DNA from: Sipunculus nudus
Taxonomy: Eukaryota > Annelida > Sipuncula > Golfingiida > Sipunculidae
Reading direction: 5' to 3'
DNA: 64,000 nt
NCBI GenBank assembly: GCA_026874595.1
Contig: CM049311.1
Coordinates: 36,001,176 to 36,065,175 of the forward strand
The position numbers were made by a program, and so were the translations under genes. Within the stretch, counting starts at the first letter, position 1, and each line of letters opens with the position of its first letter. Shown here one piece after another: positions 49,001 to 62,900 of this stretch. The notes under the pieces were generated by a model. The model saw only the letters and a list, made by a program, of their open reading frames with translations, searched no databases and had not been told where the DNA came from.

Positions 49001-51175
49001 CGTTATCATGACCACTTACTGTAAACCATCATGATGACAACCTACTGTTGTCCATCATCATGGCCACCTCTTTTTGACCATCATCTTGACCACCTACCGT
49101 TGACAATCAGTATGACAACCTACTTTTTACAATAATCGTAACACCTACTGTTGACCGTCATCGTAACCACCTACTGTTAACCGTTATCATGGCCATCTAC
49201 TGTTGTCTATCTAATGACCACCTAATATTGACCTGCATCATACCCATGTACTGCTCACCCTCATCATGACCCTGCACTGTTGATCATCATCATGACCACT
49301 TACTGTAAACCATCATCATGACCACCTACTGTTTTCCATCATCATGACCACCTACTATTGACCATCATCATGACCACTTACTCTTGACCATCATCATGAC
49401 CACTTACTGTTGTCCATCATCATGATCACCTACTGTTGTCCATCACAATGACCGCCTACTGTTGACCATCATCATGACCTCCTAATGTTGTCCATCACAA
49501 TGTCCACTTACTATTGACCATCATCATGAACACAGTGTTGACCTTCATCATGACCATCTACATTTGACCATCACAATGACCATCTACTGTTGTCCATCAT
49601 TATGACTACTCACTGTTAACCATCATCATGAACTCCTACTGCTGACCATCAACATGACCACCCAATGTTATCCATCATCAAGACCACCTCCTTTAAACCA
49701 TCATAGTGATACCTACCATTGACCATCATCATGACCACATACTGTTGACAATCATTATGACAACCTACTTTTTACAATCATCGTATTGCCTACTGTTGAC
49801 AATCATCGTGACAAACTACTTTTGACCATAATCGTGACAACCTACTGTTGTCCATCATCATGACAACATACTGTTGACCATCACAATGATCACCTACTGT
49901 TGACCATCATCGTGACCACCTACTGTTGTCCATCATCATGACAAGAAACTGTTGACGATCACAATGACCATCTACTGTTGACCATTATCATGAACACCTA
50001 GTGTTGACCATCATCATGACCACCTATAATTTACAATCACAGTGATCATCTCCTGTTTACCATCATCATGACCACCTAGTGTTGTCCATCATCAAGACCA
50101 CCTACTTTTGACCATCATAGTGACCACCTACATTTGAACATTATTGTGACCAAATACTGTTGTCCATCTTAATGACCACCTACTGTTGTCAATCATCATC
50201 AACTCTTAGTGTTGACCATCATCATGACCACCTACTGTTGTCCATCATTATGACTACCTACTTTTGACCATCATCTTGACCACCTACTGTTAACCATCAT
50301 CATGAACACCTACTGCTGACCATCAGCATGACCACCTAATATTGTCCATCATCAAGACCACCGACTTTTGACCATCATAATGATACCTACTATTGACCAT
50401 CATCATGACCACATACTGTTGACAATCATTATGACAACCTACTTTTTACATTCATCGTATTACCTACTGTTGACAATCATCGTGACCAACTACTGTTGTC
50501 CATCACAATGACTACCAAGTGTTGTCCATCATCATGACCACCTTTTATTTACCATCGTCATGACCACCTTCTGTTTTCCATCACAATGACTACCTACTGT
50601 TGTCCATCATCATGACCACATACTGATGACCATCACAATGACCAGCTACTATTGACCATCATTATGAACACCTACTTTTGATCATCATCATGACTACCTA
50701 CTATAGACCATCACAATGACCATCTCCTGTTGACCATCAACATGACCACCTAGTGTTGTCCATCATCATGAGCACCTCCTTTTGACCCTCATAGTGATAC
50801 CTACTTTTGACCATCATCGTGACAATTACTGTTGACCATCATCATGACAACCTTCTATTGACCATTAACATGAACACCTAGTGTTCTCCATCATCAAGAT
50901 CACCTACTTTTGACCATCATAGTGGTACTAACTATTGACAATCATCAATACCAACTACTGTTATCCATCATCATGACCACCTTCTGTTGACAATCATTAT
51001 GACAACCTACTTTTTACAATCACCGTATTGCCTACTGTTGACCATCATCATGACCAACTACTGTTGTCCATCACAATGGCTACCTACTGTTGTCCTTCAT
51101 CATGACCACATACTGTTGACCATAATTATGACAAACTACTTTCAACCATCATCGTGACCACCTACTATTGCCCAT
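46030..51175. repeat. 2,573-bp tandem duplication within the 26-bp array
   Basis: Irregular landmarks recur at a constant offset. ACCATTATCTTGACC is at 46051 and 48624, CCATGTACTGCTCACCC at 46671 and 49244, and CCCATCCAAATGACC at 48598 and 51171. Copies are approximately 46030-48602 and 48603-51175. Only a few differences were noticed (for example CTGTCGTCC versus CTGTTGTCC), so the duplication is recent. Confidence 0.85.
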
Positions 51176-54095
51176 CCAAATGACCACCTACTGTTGTCCA
51201 TCATCAGGACCACCTACTGTTGACCATCATCATGACCATCCTCTGTTGTCCATCATCATGGCCACTTCTTTTTGGCCATCATCACGGCCACCTACTGTTG
51301 TCTATCTAATGACCACCTAATATTGACCATCATCACGACCACTTACTGTAAACCATCATGATGACAACCTACTGCTGTCCATCATCATGGCCACCTCTTT
51401 TCGACCATCATCTTGACCACCTTCCGTTTACAATCAGTATGACAACCTACAATTATTGTAACACCTACTGTTGACCATCATCGTGGCCACCTACTGTTTT
51501 CGATCATCATGACCACCTACTAATGACCATCATCATGACCACCTACTGTTGTCCATCATTATGACCACTTACGCTTGTCCATCATCATGACCACTGACTG
51601 CTGACATTCATCATGACCATTTACGGCTGACCTTCATCATAACAATGTACTCTTGACCATCATCATGACCACTTACTATTGTCCATCATCATGACCACCT
51701 ACTGTTGACCAGCATCATGATCACCTACTGTTGTCCATCACAATGACCACCTACTGTTGACCATCATCATGACCTCCTACTGTTTTCCATCATCATGACC
51801 ACCTACTTTTGACCATCATAGTGACCACCTACTTTTAACCATCATCAAGACCATCTACTTTTGACCATTATCGTAACCAACTACTGTTGTCCATCCAAAT
51901 AAACACCTCCTGTTGACAATCAACATGACCACCTAGTGTTGTCGATCATCATGACCATCTACTTTTGATCATCAGCGTGACCACCTACTGTTGACCGTTA
52001 TCGTGACCAACTACTGTTATCCATGACAGTGACCACCTACCGTTTACAATCATCAGGTACTCCTAGTGATGACCATCATCATAACCACCTACTGTTGTCC
52101 ATCGTCATGACCACCTCCTTTTGACCATCATCATGACCACCCTCTGTTGTCCATCATCATGACCACATACTTTTGACCATCATCTTGACCACCTACTGTT
52201 AACCATCATCATGAACACCTACTGCTGACCATCAGCATGACCACCTAATATTGTCCATCATCAAGACCACCGACTTTTGACCATCATAATGATACCTACT
52301 ATTGACCATCATCATGACCACATACTGTTGACAATCATTATGACAACCTACTTTTTACATTCATCGTATTACCTACTGTTGACAATCATCGTGACCAACT
52401 GCTGTTGTCCATCACAATGACTACCAAGTGTTGTCCATCATCATGACCACCTTCTATTTACCATCGTCATGACCACCTTCTGTTTTCCATCACAATGACT
52501 ACCTACTGTTGTCCATCATCATGACCACATACTGATGACCATCACAATGACCGGCTACTATTGACCATCATTATGAACACCTACTTTTGATCATCATCAT
52601 GACTACCTACTATAGACCATCACAATGACCATCTCCTGTTGACCATCAACATGACCATCTAGTGTTGTCCATCATCATGAGCACCTCCTTTTGACCTTCA
52701 TAGTGATACCTACTTTTGACCATCATCGTGACAATTACTGTTGACCATCATCATGACCACCATCTATTGACCATTAACATGAACACCTAGGGTTCTCCAT
52801 CATCAAGATCACCTACTTTTGACCATCATAGTGGTACTAACTATTGACAATCATCAATACCAACTACTGTTATCCATCATCATGACCACCTGTTGACAAT
52901 CATTATGACAACCTACTTTTTACAATCACCGTATTGCCTACTGTTGACCATCATCATGACCAACTACTGTTGTCCATCACAATGGCTACCTACTGTTGTC
53001 CTTCATCATGACCACATACTGTTGACCATAATTATGACAAACTACTTTCAACCATCATCGTGACCACCTACTATTGCCCATCCAAATGACCACCTACTGT
53101 TGTCCATCATCAGGACCACCTACTGTTGACCATCATCATGACCATCCTCTGTTGTCCATCATCATGGCCACTTCTTTTTGGCCATCATCACGGCCACCTA
53201 CTGTTGTCTATCTAATGACCACCTAATATTGACCATCATCACGACCACTTACTGTAAACCATCATGATGACAACCTACTGCTGTCCATCATCATGGCCAC
53301 CTCTTTTCGACCATCATCTTGACCACCTACCGTTTACAATCAGTATGACAACCTACAATTATTGTAACACCTACTGTTGACCATCATCGTGGCCACCTAC
53401 TGTTTTCGATCATCATGACCACCTACTAATGACCATCATCATGACCACCTACTGTTGTCCATCATTATGACCACTTACGTTTGTCCATCATCATGACCAC
53501 TGACTGCTGACATTCATCATGACCATTTACGGCTGACCTTCATCATAACAATGTACTCTTGACCATCATCATGACCACTTACTATTGTCCATCATCATGA
53601 CCACCTACTGTTGACCAGCATCATGATCACCTACTGTTGTCCATCACAATGACCACCTACTGTTGACCATCATCATGACCTCCTACTGTTTTCCATCATC
53701 ATGACCACCTACTTTTGACCATCATAGTGACCACCTACTTTTAACCATCATCAAGACCATCTACTTTTGACCATTATCGTAACCAACTACTGTTGTCCAT
53801 CCAAATAAACACCTCCTGTTGACAATCAACATGACCACCTAGTGTTGTCGATCATCATGACCATCTACTTTTGATCATCAGCGTGACCACCTACTGTTGA
53901 CCGTTATCGTGACCAACTACTGTTATCCATGACAGTGACCACCTACCGTTTACAATCATCAGGTACTCCTAGTGATGACCATCATCATAACCACCTACTG
54001 TTGTCCATCATCATGACCACCTCCTTTTGACCATCATCATGACCACCCTCTGTTGTCCATCATCATGACCACATACTGTTGACCATCATTTTGAC
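50282..54095. repeat. ~1.9-kb tandem duplication within the 26-bp array
   Basis: Landmarks recur 1,919 bp apart at the start (50282 and 52201) and 1,906 bp apart later (AGCGTGACC region, 51974 and 53880; CAGGACC, 51205 and 53111). The difference is explained by small deletions such as that near 52885. Its first ~900 bp also belong to the 2,573-bp block, so three copies of that part exist. Confidence 0.8.
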
Positions 54096-54205
54096 CACCT
54101 ACTCTTTACCATCATTGTAACCACCTACTGTTGACCATCATCGCCACCCTCTACTGTTGTCCATCACAATGATCACCTCCTGTTTACCACCCTATTGACC
54201 ACTTA

Positions 54206-54605
54206 TTGGTGGATTTAACCGCCCCAATTTTTTAATGCTGACTTAACTAATTCTTAACATCTGCAGAGTTTCCATTTCGGTTTGGGACTACTTGACAGGG
54301 CGGTAGCACTCACTTCCTATCATTTTTATATCCTGGTGTCACCCAGGCCCGGTGTCTACCGCACCTGCGGATCCTGGGTGTGTAATCATCCCCATTGCTG
54401 GGTCATAACACCGAGGAACCCCCCAAAGATGCACTCGTATGTGATTGATACACGGCTATAGGGCACAGCCTTCCCAATAAGCCTGCAGAGCGCTCACCCT
54501 GGGTGGGGGCCGACCGTGAAAAACCTCACCGCCTCGGCTGAGATTCGAACCAACGATCTCCCGGCTTTGAGTCCCGCGCTCTACCCCTGAGCCACAGAAG
54601 CCGGT
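54206..54605 (-). mobile_element. Full-length tRNA-derived SINE with perfect 15-bp target duplication
   Basis: CCTATTGACCACTTA occurs at 54191-54205 and again at 54606-54620, immediately flanking a 400-bp insert in the 26-bp array. On the minus strand the insert starts ACCGGCTTCTGTGGC. It has box A TGGCTCAGGGGTAGAGC (54578-54594) and box B GGTTCGAATCT (54541-54551) with tRNA-like spacing, a ~300-bp body, and ends GGGGCGGTTAAATCCACCAA. Intact boxes and a perfect duplication point to recent insertion by LINE machinery. Copies occur at 10145-10420, 15385-15500 (fragment) and 23000-23368. Confidence 0.93.
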
Positions 54606-54628
54606 CCTATTGACCACTTACTGTTGAC

Positions 54629-55288
54629 CAAGGCTGCTCGATATTATCAATGTATCGGTGTATCACGATACGGTGATTTGCATTTTGCGTATCGCGATAC
54701 ATTTTTCAGTAATATATATGTTTGGTGTTTTGTTAAACGTGCATAAAACTGATATTTTATGGTAAATCTGATCTTTCGGTTACAAATTTAGGCATTTTAA
54801 TGTGCTGGAATAAATGACAGGCTGAAAATTAAAGCCGCTCTTTCGGCGTTCACCAGGAAATTTTTAAGCAAATCTGATCTGCATAGATGAAAGGTCCATC
54901 CCTGGAAATTTACATGTCTGTTCGATGACTTAGGTACAGGAGAAACATTTCTATACAGCAAAGAGCACACGGTCATAGCAATTAGTCATGCATAAATGTT
55001 CTCCGCTCACATCTTATGATAACTGCAGTAGTGTGATATTGTATAAGAACGGTAGCCTTGCGATGTGGTGCACGGCTGTGATAGTGCATATCATCTGTCC
55101 CTCTAGAATTCATTACTTGACAAGTTATTTGCACGTGCAAAGCCTAGAGAAAACTCTGCTTTAAATCTAATATTTACTACTGTCAGCAAGTAAGTACTTT
55201 ACTGAACATATAAGGAAGTAATAATTACATATTACGTGTTAAAAATAAACTGATCTGTAAAAACTTTTATTGTGTCATTATATTTAAC

Positions 55289-55349
<61 letters not shown>

Positions 55350-55476
55350 GTATAGAAAACATCCTTATTCCTAGAAATTTAATACAATGAAAATACCGCA
55401 ATATGTGTATCGCAACACGCTACCACATATCGCAATGTATTGGAAATACCTAATTTGTAAGCAATACCCAGCCCTA
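54629..55476. mobile_element. hAT-like non-autonomous transposon with 8-bp target duplication
   Basis: CTGTTGAC occurs at 54621-54628 and 55477-55484, flanking an 848-bp insert. Its ends, CAAGGCTGCTCGATAT and (inverted) TAGGGCTGGGTATTGC, form an imperfect terminal inverted repeat. The subterminal regions are rich in ATCGCGATAC/GTATCG palindromes. An 8-bp duplication and these termini fit the hAT superfamily. No transposase frame is present. A TA microsatellite lies inside it. Confidence 0.85.
55290..55346. repeat. (TA)n microsatellite
   Basis: About 28 TA units inside the hAT-like element. Confidence 0.97.
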
Positions 55477-56069
55477 CTGTTGACAGTCATGATGGTTTTT
55501 AGATAGTCAAGGAAGAAGAGGCTTATATTTGTTAGATAGTCATGAAGTGGAGGCTTATTGATGTTACATAGTCAAGGAAGGGGAGGCTTATAGATGTTAC
55601 ATAGTCAAGGATGGGGAGGCTTTTAGATGTTACATAGTCAAGGAAGGGGAGGCTTTTAGATGATAGATAGCCATAAAGGGGAGGCTTATAGATGTTAGAT
55701 AGTCATGAAGTGGAGGCTTATAGATGTTAGATAGTCATGAAGTGGAGGCTTATAGATGTTACATTGTCAAGGAAGGGGAGGCTTATAGATGTTACATAGT
55801 CAAGGAAGGGAAGGCTTTTAGATGATAGATAGCCATAAAGGGGAGGCTTATAGATGTTAGATAGTCATGAAGTGGAGGCTTATAGATGTTAGATAGTCAA
55901 GGAAGGGGAGGCTTGTAGATGTGAGATAGTCCAGGAAGGGGAGGCTTTTAGATGTTTGATAGTCAAGGAAGGGGAGGCTTTTAGATGTTTGATAGTCAAG
56001 GAAGGGGAGTCTTATGGATGTTAGAGAGTGAAGGAAGGGGAGGCTTATAGATGTTAGAGAGTGAAGGAA

Positions 56070-56948
56070 GGGGAGGCTTATGGATGTTAGAGAGTCAAGG
56101 AAGTGGAGGCTTTTAGATGCGTGATAGTCAAGGAAGTGGAGGCTTTTAGATGTTTGATAGTCAAGGAAGGGGAGGCTTTTAGATGATTGATAGTCAAGGA
56201 AGGGGAGGCTTTTAGATGTTAGAGAGTCAAGGAAGGGGAGGCTTTTAGATGTTTGATAGTCAAGGAAGGGAAGGTTCATAGCTGTTAGATAGTCAAGGAA
56301 GGGGACGCTAATAGAGGATATATAGCAAAGAAAGGGGAGGGTTATAGGTATTTAATAGACAAGGAAGGGGAGGCTTATGGATGTTAGAGAGTCAAGGAAG
56401 TGGAGGCTTTTAGATGCGTGATAGTCAAGGAAGTGGAGGCTTTTAAATGTTTGATAGTCAAGGAAGGGGAGGCTTTTAGATGATTGATAGTCAAGGAAGG
56501 GGAGGCTTTTAGATGTTAGAGAGTCAAGGAAGGGGAGGCTTTTAGATGTTTGATAGTCAAGGAAGGGAAGGTTCATAGCTGTTAGATAGTCAAGGAAGGG
56601 GACGCTAATAGAGGATATATAGCAAAGAAAGGGGAGGGTTATAGGTATTTAATAGACAAGGAAGGGGAGGCTTATGGATGTTAGAGAGTCAAGGGAGTGG
56701 AGGCTTTTAGATGCGTGATAGTCAAGGAAGTCGAGGCTTTTAGATGTTTGATAGTCAAGGAAGGGGAGGCTTTTAGATGATTGATAGTCAAGGAAGGGGA
56801 GGCTTTTAGATGTTAGAGAGTCAAGGAAGGGGAGGCTTTTAGATGTTTGATAGTCAAGGAAGGGAAGGCTCATAGCTGTTAGATAGTCAAGGAAGGGGAC
56901 GCTAATAGAGGATATATAGCAAAGAAAGGGGAGGGTTATAGGTGTTTG
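56070..56948. repeat. 297-bp (9-monomer) higher-order unit, three copies
   Basis: The series of nine monomer variants ending at the GGACGCTAATAGAGG unit repeats at 297-bp spacing: the minus-strand frames end at 56279, 56576 and 56873, with the same order of variants. Confidence 0.8.
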
Positions 56949-59900
56949 ATAGACAAGGAAGGGGAGGCTTATGGATGTTAGAGAGTCAAGGAAGGGGAGG
57001 CTTATAGATATTTGATATTCTAGGAAGGGGAGGCTTGTAGATGTAAGATAGTCAAGGAAAGGGAGGCTTATAGATGTAAGATAGTCAAGGAAGGGGAGGC
57101 TTGTAGATGTGAGATAGTCCAGGAAGGGGAGGCTTTTAGATGTTTGATAGTCAAGGAAGGGGAGGCTTGTAGATGTTTGATAGTCAAGGAAGGGGAGGCT
57201 TTTAGATGTTTCATAGTCAAGGAATGGGAGGCTTTTAGACGTTAGAGAGTCAAGGAATGGGGGGGGGGGGGGCTTTTAGATATTTTATAGTCAAGGAAGG
57301 GGAGGCTTATAGATGTTACATAGTCAAGTAAGGGGAGGCTTATAGATGTTAGATAGTCAAGGAAGGGGAGGCTTGTAGATGTAAGATAGTCAAGGAAGGG
57401 GAGGCTTTTAGATGTTTGATAGTCAAGGAAGGGGAGGCTTGTAGATGTTAGATAGTCCAGGAAGGGGAGGCTTTTAGATGTTTGATAGTCAAGGAAGGGG
57501 AGGCTTTTAGATGTTTGATCGTCAAGGAAGGGGAGGCTTATGAATGTTAGAGAGTCAAGGAAGGGGAGGCTTATAAATGTTAGAGAGTGAAGGAAGGGGA
57601 GGCTTATAGATGTTAGATAGTCAAGGAAGTGGAGGCTTTTAGATGCGTGATAGTCAAGGAATGGGAGGCTTTTAGATGTTTGATAGTCAAGGAAGGGAAG
57701 GCTCAAAGCTGTTAGATAGTCAAGGAAGGGGACGCTATTAGAGGATATATAGCAAAGAAAGGGGAGGGTTATAGGTGTTTAATAGACAAGGAAAGGGAGG
57801 CTTATGGATGTTAGAGAGTCAAGGAGGTGGAGGCTTTTAGATGCGTGATTGTCAAGGAAGTGGAGGCTTTTAGATGTTTGATAGTCAAGGAAAGGGAGGC
57901 TTTTAGATGATTGATAGTCAAGGAAGGGGAGGCTTTTAGATGTTAGAGAGTCAAGGAAGGGGAGGCTTTTAGATGTTTGATAGTCAAGGAAGGGAAGGCT
58001 CATAGCTGTTAGATAGTCAAGGAAGGGGACGCTAATAGAGGATATATAGCAAAGAAAGGGGAGGGTTATAGGTATTTGATAGACAAGGAAGGGGAGGCTT
58101 ATGGATGTTAGAGAGTCAAGGAAGGGGAGGCTTATAGATTTTTGATATTCTAGGAAGGGGAGGCTTGTAGATGTAAGAGAGTCAAGGAAAGGTAGGCTTA
58201 TAGATGTAAGATAGTCAAGGAAGGGGAGGCTTGTAGATGTAAGATAGTCAAGGAAGGGGAGGCTTATAGATGTTTGATAGTCAAGGAAGTGGAGGCTTTT
58301 AGATGTTTGATAGTCATGGAAGGGGAGGCTTGTAGATGTTTGATAGTCAAGGAAGGGGAGGCTTTTAGATGTTTGATGGTCAAGGAAGTGGAGGCTTATA
58401 GATGTTAGAGAGTCAAAGAAGGGGAGGCTTTTAGACGTTAGATAATCAAGGAATGGGAGGCTTATACATGTTAGAGAGTCAAGGAAGGGGAGGCTTTTAG
58501 ATGTTTGATAGTCAAGGAAGTGGAGGCTTTTAGATGTTAGATAGTCAAAGAAGGGGAGGCTTTTATATGTTTGATAGTCAAGGAAGGGCAGGCTTATAGA
58601 TGTTAGAGAGTCAAGGAAGGGGAGGCGTTTAGATGTTTGATAGTCAAGGAAGGGGAGGCTTTCAGATGTTTTATAGTCAAGGAAGGGGAGGCTTTTAGAT
58701 GTTTCATAGTCAAGGAAGGGGAGGCTTATTGATGTTAGAGATTGAAGGAAGGGGAGGCTTGTTGATGTTTGATAGTCAAGGAAGGGGAGGCTTTTAGATG
58801 TTTGATAGTCAAGGAAGGGGAGGCTTGTCAATGTTAGATAGTCAAGGAAAAGGAGGCTTGTAGATGTTAGATAGTCAAGGAAGGGGAGGCTTTTAGATGA
58901 ATGATAGCCAAGGAAGGGGAGGCTTGTAGATGTTTGATAGTAGAGGAAGTGGAGGCTTTTAGATGTTTGATAGTCAAGGAAGTAGAAGTTTTTAGATGTT
59001 TGATAGTAAAGGAAGGGCAGGCTTTTAGATGTTTGATAGTCAAGGAAGTGGAGGCTTTTAGATGTTTGATAGAAAAGGAAGGGCAGGCTTTTAGATGTTT
59101 GATAGTCAAGGAAGTGGAGGCTTTTAGATGTTCGATAGTAAAGGAAGGGCAGGTTTTTAGATGTTTGATAGTCGAGGAAGTGGAGGCTTTTAGATGTTTG
59201 ACAGTCAAGGAAGGGGTGGCTTTTAGAAGATTGATAGTCAAGGAAGGGGAGGCTTGTAGATGTTTGATAGTAAAGGAAGGGCAGGCTTTTAGATGTTTGA
59301 TATTCAAGGAAGTGGAGGCTTTTAGATGTTTGATAGTCAAGGAAGGGGAGGCTTTTAGATGATTGATAGTCAAGGAAGTGGAGGCTTTTAGATGTTTGAA
59401 AGTAAAGGAAGGGCAGGCTTTTAGATGTTTGATAGTCAAGGAAGTGGAGGTTTTTAGATGTTTGATAGTAAAGGAAGGGCAGGCTTTTAGATGTTTGATA
59501 GTCAAGGAAGTGGAGGTTTTTAGATGTTTGATAGTAAAGGAAGGGCAGGTTTTTAGATGTTTGATAGTCAAGGAAGGAGAGGCTTTTAGATGTTTGATAG
59601 TCAAGGAAGTGGAGGCTTTTAGATGTTTGATAGTCAAGGAAAGAGAGGCTTTTAGATGTTTGATAGTCCAGGAAGTGAAGGCTTTTAGATGTTTGAGAGT
59701 CAAGGAAGGGGAGGCTTTAAGATGTTTGATAGTCAAGCAAGGGGACGCTAATAGAGGATATATAGCAAAGAAAGGGGAGGGTTATAGGTGTTTGATAGAC
59801 AAGGAAGGGGAGGCTTATGGATGTTAGAGAGTCAAGGAAGGGGACGCTAATAGAGGATATATAGCAAAGAAAGGGGAGGGTTATAGGTATTTAATAGACA

Positions 59901-62900
59901 AGGAAGGGGAGGCTTATGGATGTTAGAGAGTCAAGGGAGTGGAGGCTTTTAGATGCGTGATAGTCAAGGAAGTCGAGGCTTTTAGATGTTTGATAGTCAA
60001 GGAAGGGGAGGCTTTTAGATGATTGATAGTCAAGGAAGGGGAGGCTTTTAGATGTTAGAGAGTCAAGGAAGGGGAGGCTTTTAGATGTTTGATAGTCAAG
60101 GAAGGGAAGGCTCATAGCTGTTAGATAGTCAAGGAAGGGGACGCTAATAGAGGATATATAGCAAAGAAAGGGGAGGGTTATAGGTGTTTGATAGACAAGG
60201 AAGGGGAGGCTTATGGATGTTAGAGAGTCAAGGAAGGGGAGGCTTATAGATATTTGATATTCTAGGAAGGGGAGGCTTGTAGATGTAAGATAGTCAAGGA
60301 AAGGGAGGCTTATAGATGTAAGATAGTCAAGGAAGGGGAGGCTTGTAGATGTGAGATAGTCCAGGAAGGGGAGGCTTTTAGATGTTTGATAGTCAAGGAA
60401 GGGGAGGCTTGTAGATGTTTGATAGTCAAGGAAGGGGAGGCTTTTAGATGTTTCATAGTCAAGGAATGGGAGGCTTTTAGACGTTAGAGAGTCAAGGAAT
60501 GGGGGGGGGGGGGGGGGGGCTTTTAGATATTTTATAGTCAAGGAAGGGGAGGCTTATAGATGTTACATAGTCAAGTAAGGGGAGGCTTATAGATGTTAGA
60601 TAGTCAAGGAAGGGGAGGCTTGTAGATGTAAGATAGTCAAGGAAGGGGAGGCTTTTAGATGTTTGATAGTCAAGGAAGGGGAGGCTTGTAGATGTTAGAT
60701 AGTCCAGGAAGGGGAGGCTTTTAGATGTTTGATAGTCAAGGAAGGGGAGGCTTTTAGATGTTTGATCGTCAAGGAAGGGGAGGCTTATGAATGTTAGAGA
60801 GTCAAGGAAGGGGAGGCTTATAAATGTTAGAGAGTGAAGGAAGGGGAGGCTTATAGATGTTAGATAGTCAAGGAAGTGGAGGCTTTTAGATGCGTGATAG
60901 TCAAGGAATGGGAGGCTTTTAGATGTTTGATAGTCAAGGAAGGGAAGGCTCAAAGCTGTTAGATAGTCAAGGAAGGGGACGCTATTAGAGGATATATAGC
61001 AAAGAAAGGGGAGGGTTATAGGTGTTTAATAGACAAGGAAAGGGAGGCTTATGGATGTTAGAGAGTCAAGGAGGTGGAGGCTTTTAGATGCGTGATTGTC
61101 AAGGAAGTGGAGGCTTTTAGATGTTTGATAGTCAAGGAAAGGGAGGCTTTTAGATGATTGATAGTCAAGGAAGGGGAGGCTTTTAGATGTTAGAGAGTCA
61201 AGGAAGGGGAGGCTTTTAGATGTTTGATAGTCAAGGAAGGGAAGGCTCATAGCTGTTAGATAGTCAAGGAAGGGGACGCTAATAGAGGATATATAGCAAA
61301 GAAAGGGGAGGGTTATAGGTATTTGATAGACAAGGAAGGGGAGGCTTATGGATGTTAGAGAGTCAAGGAAGGGGAGGCTTATAGATTTTTGATATTCTAG
61401 GAAGGGGAGGCTTGTAGATGTAAGAGAGTCAAGGAAAGGTAGGCTTATAGATGTAAGATAGTCAAGGAAGGGGAGGCTTGTAGATGTAAGATAGTCAAGG
61501 AAGGGGAGGCTTATAGATGTTTGATAGTCAAGGAAGTGGAGGCTTTTAGATGTTTGATAGTCATGGAAGGGGAGGCTTGTAGATGTTTGATAGTCAAGGA
61601 AGGGGAGGCTTTTAGATGTTTGATGGTCAAGGAAGTGGAGGCTTATAGATGTTAGAGAGTCAAAGAAGGGGAGGCTTTTAGACGTTAGATAATCAAGGAA
61701 TGGGAGGCTTATACATGTTAGAGAGTCAAGGAAGGGGAGGCTTTTAGATGTTTGATAGTCAAGGAAGTGGAGGCTTTTAGATGTTAGATAGTCAAAGAAG
61801 GGGAGGCTTTTATATGTTTGATAGTCAAGGAAGGGCAGGCTTATAGATGTTAGAGAGTCAAGGAAGGGGAGGCGTTTAGATGTTTGATAGTCAAGGAAGG
61901 GGAGGCTTTCAGATGTTTTATAGTCAAGGAAGGGGAGGCTTTTAGATGTTTCATAGTCAAGGAAGGGGAGGCTTATTGATGTTAGAGATTGAAGGAAGGG
62001 GAGGCTTGTTGATGTTTGATAGTCAAGGAAGGGGAGGCTTTTAGATGTTTGATAGTCAAGGAAGGGGAGGCTTGTCAATGTTAGATAGTCAAGGAAAAGG
62101 AGGCTTGTAGATGTTAGATAGTCAAGGAAGGGGAGGCTTTTAGATGAATGATAGCCAAGGAAGGGGAGGCTTGTAGATGTTTGATAGTAGAGGAAGTGGA
62201 GGCTTTTAGATGTTTGATAGTCAAGGAAGTAGAAGTTTTTAGATGTTTGATAGTAAAGGAAGGGCAGGCTTTTAGATGTTTGATAGTCAAGGAAGTGGAG
62301 GCTTTTAGATGTTTGATAGAAAAGGAAGGGCAGGCTTTTAGATGTTTGATAGTCAAGGAAGTGGAGGCTTTTAGATGTTCGATAGTAAAGGAAGGGCAGG
62401 TTTTTAGATGTTTGATAGTCGAGGAAGTGGAGGCTTTTAGATGTTTGACAGTCAAGGAAGGGGTGGCTTTTAGAAGATTGATAGTCAAGGAAGGGGAGGC
62501 TTGTAGATGTTTGATAGTAAAGGAAGGGCAGGCTTTTAGATGTTTGATATTCAAGGAAGTGGAGGCTTTTAGATGTTTGATAGTCAAGGAAGGGGAGGCT
62601 TTTAGATGATTGATAGTCAAGGAAGTGGAGGCTTTTAGATGTTTGAAAGTAAAGGAAGGGCAGGCTTTTAGATGTTTGATAGTCAAGGAAGTGGAGGTTT
62701 TTAGATGTTTGATAGTAAAGGAAGGGCAGGCTTTTAGATGTTTGATAGTCAAGGAAGTGGAGGTTTTTAGATGTTTGATAGTAAAGGAAGGGCAGGTTTT
62801 TAGATGTTTGATAGTCAAGGAAGGAGAGGCTTTTAGATGTTTGATAGTCAAGGAAGTGGAGGCTTTTAGATGTTTGATAGTCAAGGAAAGAGAGGCTTTT

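Larger units (their letters stand above)
45481..54205. repeat. Minisatellite, 26-bp monomer, about 330 copies
   Basis: Units of the form GACCATCATCATGACCACCT + ACTGTT run for 8.7 kb with frequent substitutions. Stop codons occur in all frames, so the array is non-coding. Long-range structure is superimposed: a 2,573-bp block repeated once and a ~1.9-kb block repeated once, both nearly identical. Confidence 0.95.

Noticed and set aside
54534-54601. A functional tRNA gene on the minus strand
   Set aside because: The tRNA-like sequence is the head of a 400-bp SINE bounded by a perfect 15-bp target duplication.
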